Of a stretch of DNA of 24,552 nucleotides, positions 1 to 9,900 are shown piece after piece; within the stretch, counting starts at the first letter, position 1; each line of letters starts with the position of its first letter. The position numbers and the translations under genes are program-made. Under the pieces are notes generated by a model that was not told where the DNA came from, did no database searches, and worked only from the letters and a program-made list of their open reading frames with translations. This DNA is from Phoronis ovalis. Lineage: Eukaryota; Phoronida; Phoronidae. The DNA is taken from NCBI GenBank assembly GCA_028565635.1, contig JAOXYB010065278.1:1-24552 (forward strand), given 5' to 3'.

Positions 1-92
1 CCAAAAATTTGACATTTTCCCTCTATTATCAACCTTACAACTCTTATACATACAAAGATGGCTTTACAACTACAGAAGCTACATCATATGAT

Positions 93-127
93 GGGCATCT
101 GTCTGCACCCGCAGACCTCTTGTTTAA
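93..127 (+). repeat. CATCTGTCTG...CAGACCTCTTGTTT motif, copy 1
   Basis: GGGCATCTGTCTG, a 5-nt gap, then CAGACCTCTTGTTTAAA. First of five copies in the same orientation (others 4420-4453, 9666-9699, 13911-13942, 15788-15816). The TCTG/CAGA parts could pair as a small stem. Confidence 0.55.
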
Positions 128-129
128 AC

Positions 130-275
130 TTGGCATGAGCAGCGACCATTTCCTTTTGACCACCTGTTTTTTTTGCTTGTAACTCGGTGCGAGATTTTTT
201 TTGGCGACCTGTTTTTTTTTGTTGTTAAGTGCGAGCATTGCACCTGGGGGGGACCACCTACCCCCTGTACTTTAT
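130..275. repeat. T-rich repeat with GCGAGCATTG core, copy 1
   Basis: Runs of 8 to 10 T alternate with short GC-rich words (GAGCAGCGACC, GGTGCGAGA, GGCGACC). It ends TAAGTGCGAGCATTGCACCT followed by a run of G and a C-rich stretch. The same ending closes the copy at 2085-2345. The only open frame here is on the opposite strand, low complexity, and not a gene. Confidence 0.65.
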
Positions 276-829
276 GACATTTAATGTGGCACTCACTGCT
301 TTTGGCTAAATGATCACGTGATCCATAGGTGTGTGCTTATGTGTGCTAAAAATTACACCTACTAATTTCCGCGCATTCAACGAGATAAATGATCTAATTT
401 TTTAGTAAAAATAGTTAATGTGTTTATATTCAAGTAGATAACTGAACTAAGGAATAGTTTGTTTTTTGCTACCATTTTAAGTGATAATTTTTTTTCCATA
501 TAGCTCTTATAAAATATGCCATTTTTGCTTGAAAATATGTTATTTCTAAAAAATACTGAAATTGAGTATGCCATATGTGCAAAAGTAAGTTCTTATTTAC
601 ATGACCTAATAGAACAACTTTCCATAATTTACAAAATGAAGCGAACGCTCAGAATTTGAATTATGTCATTCCTACTTCACTGCTCAGTGGAGCATGCTCT
701 CTTTCTTGTGCAAATGATATGTAGTACGTAGAACATGCTTATGTACAGAGCAGAGATAGTTATACTGGAAATAAACTTTAACCCGCCTTAAGTTACTTGC
801 GGATCAGTTTCAACATAAATATACGTCAA

Positions 830-1265
830 AATACAGGTTTTTACCTGGTTCAGCTCTAATACAGCTGACTGGCAACCATGTTGGTTCCCAAGACAGCATT
901 TTATGGTATGTCTATATAACCACATAGAGTGGTTGTTTTAGGCTAGGTGGTATTGTAGAATGACTGGAAAGTGGGTCAAATGATGATAGCCACAAAGAGT
1001 GGGTGTTGTAGGCTAGAATGTTGTAGAATGACTTTGAAAAGTGGCTCAAATGACCATCAGTAACTTCAACTTTTTTTGCAGTGGTTTTTGAACTCTGATA
1101 TGTATAGAGATAATTTTAAATCAGAATGAAGTAAATGGAGGCAAAAATATAGGTCCATGTTGATTTTGACCTGAATCACTAGGTGGCAAAGTGATATTTT
1201 TGAACGACCTTGAAAGGTGGGATTGTTCTTAAAATTGACATTTCAATTCTACAATCGTCAAAACT
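830..1265. repeat. Degenerate ~260-bp repeat family, block A
   Basis: Shares with the other blocks the words AAAATACAGGT, GCTGACTGGCAACCATGTT, TAGGCTAGGTGGTATTGTAG and AATGAC...AAAGTGGGTCAAATGATGAT. Within the block, 920-989 and 990-1057 are near-tandem copies of the last part. No reading frame. Confidence 0.6.
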
Positions 1266-2084
1266 GTTCTTGGCCAGGTGTTGAAACCTCTGATTACCCT
1301 GATTGTCAGAGCCTATAAATCTCAGCTTATATCATTTCAAACTTACGTAATTTAGAGTATTTTACCTCTATACAACATGAACAGGCCTTTGATCTTCCGT
1401 CTGGATACCCTTCCAGAACTAGAAGCATGTGGTAGCCAATGAGAACTGATTAGATATTTACTCCTTATAACCTGTGTTGGTTTGTTTGGTTTAAGTTGGT
1501 TGAACATCTTTTAAATGTCTTCCCTGAAATAATGCATGCAGTTCAACGTGTATCTCCAATGTTTTATGTACAATTTTCGTGAAACATCTTATGTAAGATT
1601 CTCTCATCGCTAGTCAGGTTCAAGTTCTTTAGATATAATAGCATCAATTGCCAAGCATTTTCGCTATTTTGTCTGCGACAAATTTTCTATTGTGCTCACC
1701 TCAGTGCTGAGTGATGTTTCTGTAATTTCGACCAAGCGTATCCTTATCATAAATACACATTCACAAGCACACATCTTTTTGACCTGGTATAGTTTTTCGG
1801 CATTCTGACAGGCGACTCTGCAATATGACCGCATGCTTTCACTGGTGTGGCCATTTTGTTCAGTACCACACTTCATAAGAATATGGATTTATTATTGATT
1901 AGTGTACATATCGAAGCAAAGCATACTGTACATGTGCCAGTTTCTACAAGAAGCTAATTGTTTCATTGGTTGATGGCAATCATGCCGTGCATTGTGATCG
2001 GTTACTTAAGTTGGACTGTGTTTTCAACTTGATTGACTGGCAGGAATTATGTTCGACATGTTTCAGAGTCTATAAATGAGGGCT

Positions 2085-2345
2085 ATAGGTTTTTTTTGCG
2101 AGCAGCGAGCATTGGGGTCTGTTAAATCTGAGCAGCGAGCATTGTCTTGGTCTGTTAAGTGCAAGCAGGGAGGATTGTCATTTGGCGACCATTTTTTTTT
2201 TGGTTAATTTTCTTGACGACTTTTTTGCTTGTCAATTTTTTTGGCAACCGTTTTTTTTTTTTGCTTGTTGATTTTTCTTATTAAGTGTGAGCAGCAAGCA
2301 TTGCCGATTTTTAAGTGCGAGCATTGCACCTTGGGGGGGTACCCC
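2085..2345. repeat. T-rich repeat with GCGAGCATTG core, copy 2
   Basis: Contains GAGCAGCGAGCATTG twice near 2100-2145, variants GTGAGCAGCAAGCATTG and GTGCGAGCATTGCACC further on, GGCGACC or GGCAACC followed by long T runs, and the same TAAGTGCGAGCATTGCACCT end as copy 1. CAGAGYCTATAAA words occur near 2064 and, inverted, near 2412, suggesting that the repeat sits inside a slightly larger inverted unit. Confidence 0.62.
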
Positions 2346-2484
2346 TTACCCTGTCATAAACGAAGCTATAAGATAAGATACAAAATATGAAAGTTTTAAA
2401 CGTTCTAGCGGAGGTTTATAGGCTCTGACACTTGAGGTGCCTCTTATGAAACATGATGTTACTTTAATTCAGCAGGTAAGAAGA

Positions 2485-2945
2485 GGCCAAAATACAGGTT
2501 ATTTTTGGCTTTGACCTGGATTACTTCCAATATGGTCAATTGGTGGCCATGTTTGTTGCCGTAGATTGTACACCAATACCAGTTTTAGTGTTTCTCCGAT
2601 CTGTTTCTTATTTGGTACAACATAAAAATCTGTCCACTTTTTGGTCCAGTGTGATATTTACCTGCTTCATCTCCATCATGGTGTTCTGGCAGTCATATTG
2701 ATTCCAGAGACAGTATGTTATGATGCGTCTATAGTGGCAAAGACAAAGCACTGCCTGGAAGATTTGATGTTGGTTTTAATATGTTATAGGCCAGGTGAAA
2801 AAGTGGGTCAACAACGATTTGAAATTTCTACATGTTTGTGGTAAATGGTGGCCAAAATACAGGTCAGTGTTGATTTTGAGCCAGATCACATCCAACATTG
2901 CTGACACTCGGCCATATTTGTTACTGGCAAAAAGCGTTACGATCA
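2485..2945. repeat. Degenerate ~260-bp repeat family, block B (up to three partial units)
   Basis: Units restart at CCAAAATACAGGT near 2488 and 2853, with GGCCATGTTTGTTGCCGTAG, GTGGCAAAGACAAAGCA, TGCCTGGAAGATTTGATGTT and AAGTGGGTCAACAACGATTT in between. Short open frames here are chance, since the same region is open in other repeat copies with different proteins. Confidence 0.6.
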
Positions 2946-3482
2946 GAATCGCCGGGTATCCCGATAGCAATTCTGCTAATTATTGTTTTGTAAATACTCC
3001 AAAACACTTGATCAGCATCACAATCAGGATAAATTCAATCCTATTCACGAAGTTCTGTGTAAACAGTTAGAGACTACAATCTCTATGTGAGCACATACGT
3101 TAATGTAAACACGTTTATTTGGCATGCACAGATTTGTTTATACTTCTGACATTGCATCATATTGTACAGCGTTTTGTATAAATATATTATAACAATTAAT
3201 ATGTAGTTCTACCTTCTTTTTTATGATATTAAAACATGAATTAATATTCACTATTAAGTTCCTTAAAAAATATTAAGATATAATATTATTTCTCAATCAT
3301 AGTTAATAATAAAGTTTTAATATCATAAAAACAGAAGGTTTTATTATATTATATAAAACACAGGAGCGTTGACCTGAATGACATCAAAGGAATCAGGATA
3401 TGAATCCTACCCCGATAACGATATCTGTGTAGTATATAACACAAATTCAGATCGGGATTGTTACCGCGATATTGTTATTGCA
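2934..3482. repeat. Diverged larger inverted repeat around the 3211-3339 hairpin
   Basis: The left block around 2947-3045 (ATCGCCGGGTATCCCGATAG; AATCAGGATAAATTCAATCC) resembles the reverse complement of the right block around 3385-3475 (ATCGCGGTAACAATCCCGAT; GTAGGATTCATATCCTGATT). Similarity is broken by small gaps. This may be one foldback element about 550 bp long that contains the inner hairpin, or a nested pair. Confidence 0.42.
3211..3339. repeat. Inverted repeat / hairpin element (~25-bp arms)
   Basis: The left arm 3211-3235 (ACCTTCTTTTTTATGATATT and onward) is the near-exact reverse complement of the right arm 3314-3339 (GTTTTAATATCATAAAAACA and onward). The ~78-bp loop is AT-rich with no coding content. 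The flanks are also AT-rich and loosely complementary, so the arms may run further. Confidence 0.72.
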
Positions 3483-3640
3483 AACTTTTAAAAGTAATCC
3501 ATATTGTGTAAATATGGTATAATTGCAAGTTATTAAATTATTTTCGGTTACTTTATACTGACAGAGATCGAATTACCCACCAAAGTGCTGTATTTATACA
3601 TTCACAGCAAACAATGTATTTATAATACATTTCATTGTAG

Positions 3641-3958
3641 GTCCTATTAAGCCATCCCGAGACTTACCAGAGCCACAAGCAGATCTCGCATGTCAGGGAC
3701 GCTATCATGAACTGTGGTGCTGTGCACAAGGTTTTACCAATATACAGTGGTATTATTCAAAGAATGCCACAGCTCCATGGGTACTAGTTTCTCATGCATT
3801 TAATAAGGCAGATTATGAAATTGACTTGGCAACTCGAAACTCTACTTTAAAATTAAATGATCCCTATAAGGATGTGCACACTGGTGATTACAGATGCGTG
3901 GCAAACAATAACAATACAGAAGGCTTATATCTTCATGATATATTTCTCAAAATTGATA
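3641..3958 (+). CDS. Receptor exon: Ig-like domain 1 (of those visible)
   Basis: A 318-bp phase 1-1 exon, the usual format of a one-exon Ig domain. It follows a TTTCATTGTAG acceptor and ends before GTAAGT. Translation shows the B-strand region cysteine (LACQG), the buried tryptophan (IQWYY) and the F-strand signature GDYRCVAN. Sequons NAT, NST and NNT are present. Two further adjacent cysteines (LWCCAQ) could form an extra disulfide, as seen in IL-1R-type Ig domains (inference). Because the exon starts in phase 1, at least one more coding exon lies upstream. Confidence 0.87.
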
Positions 3959-6900
3959 GTAAGTAAAATTTGATCTTAGTTTCTGAGGCCTGTACATATA
4001 TCTTTAAATGCGCAAGATTAAAAGATGCATATATAGTAAAGTTCTTAATGATTTATATGGCTGTAGTTTTAGAGGCTTATTACAACATTTAATGATTAAG
4101 ATATGAAATAGCCACGCATAGATGCCAGCTCAATTTTTCATATTTTTTTGTGTAAAACAGTAGTTATAAGAATATGGGATCTTATTTTCCCAATCACACA
4201 ATGTTTGGGAATGTGCTTGTTGTCATTTAAATTATGTCAACATTATATACAACATTTTGAGTAAACTACCAGTTATCATTCCAGTAAACTACCACAAGGT
4301 TTTGGAAGAAAATATCAACCTAGATAGTAGTAAACTGGGATCTTAGGAGGACAGGACGACTGGCTTATTAAGAGTATTTTTTGTCTGCAACAGCAAATCA
4401 CTTTATAAGCCACTGTGGTGGACATCTGTCTGAACAACCAGACCTCTTGTTCCTTAGTTTTCCGAAACTCAGTCAGTCACTCCCTGAAGGTGTTATTTTT
4501 TTAACAATTGGAAATTTTTGGAGTTCCGGAGTCACTCCATAAATAACCAATCATGTTGAAACATACATGTAGATACTCACTTTCATTGTGCCCCCATCCC
4601 CCCCTGCTTTCGGGTCCAGCACACAAAGTGAATACACAACCTTGCCCACAACCATTAAAATATTTAATTCAGTGCAAAGTGACAGACTGTGGTCTTTTGG
4701 TTAAAAATTGTAACAGACAGAGACAATGTTCCAATTAAGTCTTAGCTTAATGTAAAGGGATGACAACACATTATTTATAGTCTCTGATATTTGATGTCCG
4801 GAGAACTAAATAGGCATATGTGTACAAAACAACATTCAAGTCATCTTTGACAAATTTAAGTTTGTATATACCAAAGGAAATAATGCACTAAATGGTATTG
4901 AATTGAGGAATTGACATTTTAGATTGTAGATCGGTTATTTTTTCAAAATCATTCATGTCACAAAAAAGTTCATTGCTGGTTAAATATTTTTTTTGCCAAA
5001 TAATGTGTTCTGTAACAGATTTTGATAATATTGTAGAATGTGTTTCGGGTGAGGTTGTACCAACTGTTCGTCCTCAAAAAGAATATCTTGCTCTGATTGA
5101 TCAAACTGTTATAATGCATTGTGAAGCAGACTTTGGAAGTCCGCTTGTTGACCATAGAATAGAATGGCAAATATTGTTTAACAAGACTTATTTGAAAGCT
5201 ACTGATTATGGTGGACACAAGGAGATGATATATTCTAAGTAAGTTTTCTCTACTGGAAAAGCGGGATCACGACAAATTGTACATTTTAGTTGATCAAAAT
5301 ATTAGAAACTAGAGACAGTTTGAGTTAATCAGTTTCAGTTGCTAGCATGACAACAAATTGTAACAAATTGATCCTCTCTAAGTGTTATCCTTTGCTTCAT
5401 ATGTTATATGGTTGATGTAGTTTTTTTACTGTCTTCTCAGGACTATAATAGTCTCTTTTGCCTGATTTTGTCAGATTTTCACCTTAAAATACGGGAATAC
5501 AATTTTTAGTGCGATTTTCTTTATCATAAAATATAATTTTATTGGTAAATAAAGATTGCTTAGTTTATACATACTGTTTTTATTTACCAGCTTCCAACAA
5601 AATATTCAATCAAGTTTTAAAAGGGCAAATGTGATTAGTTGTTCTGTGTGAGAATCAGTAACTTGAACCAATCAAAATGACTGTTTGTATCACTAGATTC
5701 TGTAACTCTTGCATGTTATGTGAGGGTGCGAGTGAAGGGTCAAGGTTATTGTAATAAAGCATGGCAGATTGGCAATTAAGACGTGTCTGAGAGTTTCGAG
5801 TTAATTTATTTATGATATCATGCCAAAAGTGAGAAACAAGTAGTTTTTGAATTCATGCACAAGACAACATCCATTTATTGTGAAGACCTGCAGGTAAAAA
5901 AAAGTGAATGTTTCACAAACCGCATCAGTATGAAAACTATACCATTACAGAATTGAAGTTCAGTTATGCTTCCTATATATGGTCAGAGTAAATTATTTTA
6001 CATTTTACAGGGACCATAACAGGACTCAGCAGGCTGTTTTGACCGTCACAAATGTCCAAGAAAAAAATTATGCTTACGTTTACCGGTGTTATATGACAGA
6101 TTTTGATAGTGATGATGTACAAGTAATTAACACCACTATTAAATATGGAGGTATAAGTTTTTCTGGTTTTACAGGGTGACCAGAAATAAATGCATCAAGT
6201 TTAAAATTTTATAAAACTTTGGATTTTTAAAAATACCTTCCAAAAGTGACACAAATAAAGGTAATTCATTTCTAAATTGGAATATTATGTTTTTATTAAA
6301 AATTCTGAAGAGCATTTGTGTCGTTTTTACTTTTTTTTGCGAACAGCATTTTTGAGATTTCAAGCCTTAAAAAAATAATAACGGCTATATTTCATTGATA
6401 ATGGTTATATTCTGAAATTTAGTATTTCTTGATGATTTAATTTGGTTTAGAGAAATGAAATATATCCCTGGATGAATGAAAAAAATGTGATACAAGGATT
6501 TTCTGAATTTCACTGAAATCACCAAAAATTTGTGATACTATTATCTATCTTCATACTATTATAGTAAAACAATATTTATTTCATCAATAAATGATTCAAA
6601 ACTTTAATACTAAATTTTTAAATTCAACTTATAACTACTAGAAAACAATTAAAAGGGCTGACAAGTAGTGTTCAATATAATTCCAAAAAATTGAAATCTT
6701 GTTACTATTTGATATTGAGAGGGGTAAAAGAATAGCACCGTAAAATTAAATAGTTGACATACACGAAGCAGATAAGCTTAGTTTTGCAAAAGTGATACCA
6801 TTACAATTATTTTTATATCTTGTTTTCTGATTATTAACCAAAATTTTTCGAGTAACATATATTTAAAACTTGGCGCATTTATTTCCAGTCACGATGCATA

Positions 6901-9900
6901 CAAAACAATTTTAACTGAATAAATAATATTTTCAGTGACTATTTTCAATATTTTTGTTTGTAAAGAAGACTTTTGAGTACATAAGTTATCCAAAACTGTA
7001 GAATGGGATTTATATCAAAATACTACCTTAGAACCATCAGCTAGTTGAAACTGATACCAGTGTACATATTTTGAGCTAATACTCCATGCCAATTATAAAT
7101 GCAGATTTACTTGAATTTAGTAGCGCCCAAAATACATGGTTAAAGATAACTCTTAAACTAAATTTGAGGATCGTTGTAGCCCAAGATGTTTTAAAATGAA
7201 AACTTTTTGATTTCTAAATTAAATCATGAAATTAATATGATACTTCACCCAGTCATGAGAACAATGTTTAATCTCATAACTTTTAAATTATAAACTTTTA
7301 ACCTATAGTATAACCTTTCCAAAAATATATATATCTGTCCATCTTTTCATATTGATTATTAACATAGCCGTAAAAATGACAAACAAATCTTGAAGAAAAA
7401 TTATGAATGTATAGTAAAAAATATGGAGTTCAAATGGAGATCGATACATTTGTAGCTAACATCTTCCTAATTTTACTCGATGGGTAGATCAGTTTGACCA
7501 CAATTGGTAAAGTGGCGTATCTAGGCTAATCATGATACAAAATACTTCTATCTCCAAAATTACCGATCTTAATTTCATTATCCTTTGTTTTAGTGCCTAC
7601 AGACACTAAATGGTATCGAGTCTGTGAAATTTGGGGAGTAATTTCTGAATGAAAATCAGTTGTCTATTTTTAGTTGTGTGAATTTGAATTTTTTTACAGT
7701 TGTAGACTTTTGTAATATACATAAACTTTTTGTAATTTAACATAATTATATTTTTAAGAAAAAATCTGCAATTTATATTTTGATACCTAATCTGATAGCA
7801 ACTTGCAATTGATACAAACAGGTGGTATTATGAAACATGTGTTTTAGGTTTGAAATATCTGGTATCCACTGGTAAGTAACACGTGATTATGGAAATGTGT
7901 GGGAAGACTCTTGGGGCTGCCATTTTTTCTCACTTTGATGCAAAAACATGTCCGTATGAATAAGCTGGGAAATATTTTGGAGGGGAAATGCAGCTAACAA
8001 AGTATTTCTTAAACACGTTCTTATATTTATCAACAAGCCCGTCTGGTTTGAGAAATCAGCAATTTTCTCTGAAATATGTGATAATTCACTTCAAATTGTA
8101 ACGTGTAATAAGACAAAAAAAATCATTGATCATGTGTTACCTACCAGTAGTATCGGAACAACTGCTTATTGGGGCTGAATTTGAAGTAAGGAATGTACAT
8201 TCTACTAGTAGTTTCCAGAATCCTCGAATTGTATCTTAACTTTAGCATTTAAAATTTAAATTTCATTTGTAATGATCATTTAGCAAGCAATAGATACATA
8301 TTTTGTGTGTGTGTGTCTGTGTGTCAAATTTACAAATCAACAAATTGCTTAATTGTTATATAATACAAAACTTTTGGCATGTAAATATTTGAAAAACACA
8401 ACTTTTTTACAAAATGGATGCTTATATTATCATATATCATTTTCAACTTTTTTCCTTTTGATGTGTTAACATTAAAGTGTGGCTTGTCCTGGACCTCTTC
8501 CAGTATGGCTGACTGGCAGTCATGTTTGTTCCCGTAGGTGGTATTTAATCAGTTTTGTATTTCATACAATTTAAATATAGGTCAAAGTACTGGTCCGGCC
8601 ATTATGATTGCATGTTGAGCTGCTTCAGCAGCCATGTTGTTTCCTGAGAAGTGCATCATGTTGCTTCTATAGCTGCGAAGATAAAGCATTGCCTGGACAA
8701 TTTGAAATTGGTTTTAATAGGGCCATGGGTAGATGGTATCATAGCCCCAGGGGGTACTTAGTGTATAGTACCTACTGGGAATGTGCCGCTCATTCAGGTC
8801 GCAATTTCAAGCTTCCAGGTATAACTTCAGGTCATCCTTCCCAGCATAAATTTGGTAGTACTTTTCACGTTTTAGGTATAAACTTGGGTAGCCTTTTTCG
8901 TTTGTTGTGGTATAATTTTAGGTCTATATACTAGGTATTTGTGTTTTATATCTGGCTGATGCAGAAAGTAAAAAAGACCACGATGCGCTAGCCAGATGCC
9001 TATAAACATGTCACAAGATGAAATCTTACTGACAGTTGTTTTAAGAATGACCTCGAGGTCACAGCAGGTCATTGGTTCTGGAACGATTCTGTGACTGTCA
9101 TGATTTTAACCAGTAGGTATAAGTTCGGGTCATGATTTTTCCATAGGTATAAGTTTGGGTCTTGTTTTTGCCATAGGTATATAAGTTCGGGTATGGTATT
9201 TTGTAGTTTTGGTATAATTTTCGACCTATTTTTTATTGCTATCTAGGTATAAGTTCAGGTCATGATTTTAGAGGTCCTGTGGCACATCCTCACCCAAATC
9301 AACACCAAGTACCCCCCTAGATTATAGGCTAGGTAGTAATTTAGAATGACCTTAAGATGGATCAAATGGCGATTTGAAATTTTGACATTTTTTGCATATG
9401 TCAATGCTGATTTTGAGCCAGGTCACTCCCATATAATCGGTTAGCGACCTTATTTGTTCCTAGGAAGAAGTTTTGCCTGAATGATTTAAAGGTGGATTTA
9501 TGAAGCCCATAGGTGGGCGATTGTTGACAGCTAGGTAATATTTTAGAATGACCTTGAAGGTTGGTCAACTTGATCTGAAGTTTGATAGTTATCATCATGT
9601 TTTTGCCTAGATCCTGATACATAGAAAGATCACTTTAAAACTTAAGAAAACTGCTTCATTGTGATTGGCATATATCTGTAAAAGCAGACCTCTAGTTTGA
9701 AATTTATTAGCTTAAATTTAATTTTTCAAGCATATTCATAAGCAATATGTAAACGAGGACCAGCATAATGCAACTAGGGTACCATGTATAAATAGCTTGA
9801 TGTCAGAAGTGTCATGATTACAATTTTGCCTGAAAATTGACAAACACGTTTTTGGCATTTCTATTAAAATTAAAGATTTCATAAATTGGCTTTAAGTTGT

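Larger units (their letters stand above)
1..3640. other. Region 5' of the first visible receptor exon: repeats, no exon found
   Basis: Presumably an intron of the receptor, since exon 1 starts in phase 1 and needs an upstream coding exon. I find the two T-rich repeats, two blocks of the ~260-bp family, one motif copy and the inverted repeats at 2934-3482. I see no Ig-like or signal-peptide-like exon with splice borders on either strand. Confidence 0.6.

Noticed and set aside
44-238. Lysine-rich open frame on the - strand near the window start
   Set aside because: Its lysines come from the T runs of the T-rich repeat read in reverse; low complexity, no family signal.
1034-1150. ANKRD11/12 identity for the ankyrin gene (residue numbers of the protein, not bases)
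   Set aside because: The DVNxxDNAG, GADVNCS and RPxHDAVENDHL signatures and the upstream IANS block match BCOR, not the ANKRD11 ankyrin array.
2641-2844. Open frame of 67 codons on the + strand in block B
   Set aside because: It lies wholly in the ~260-bp repeat family, is not conserved as protein in the other copies, and has no splice borders that fit the receptor.
8608-8934. Open frame of 108 codons on the + strand
   Set aside because: It runs from repeat block C across the border into the inserted element at 8745, so it is a chance join of two repeats.
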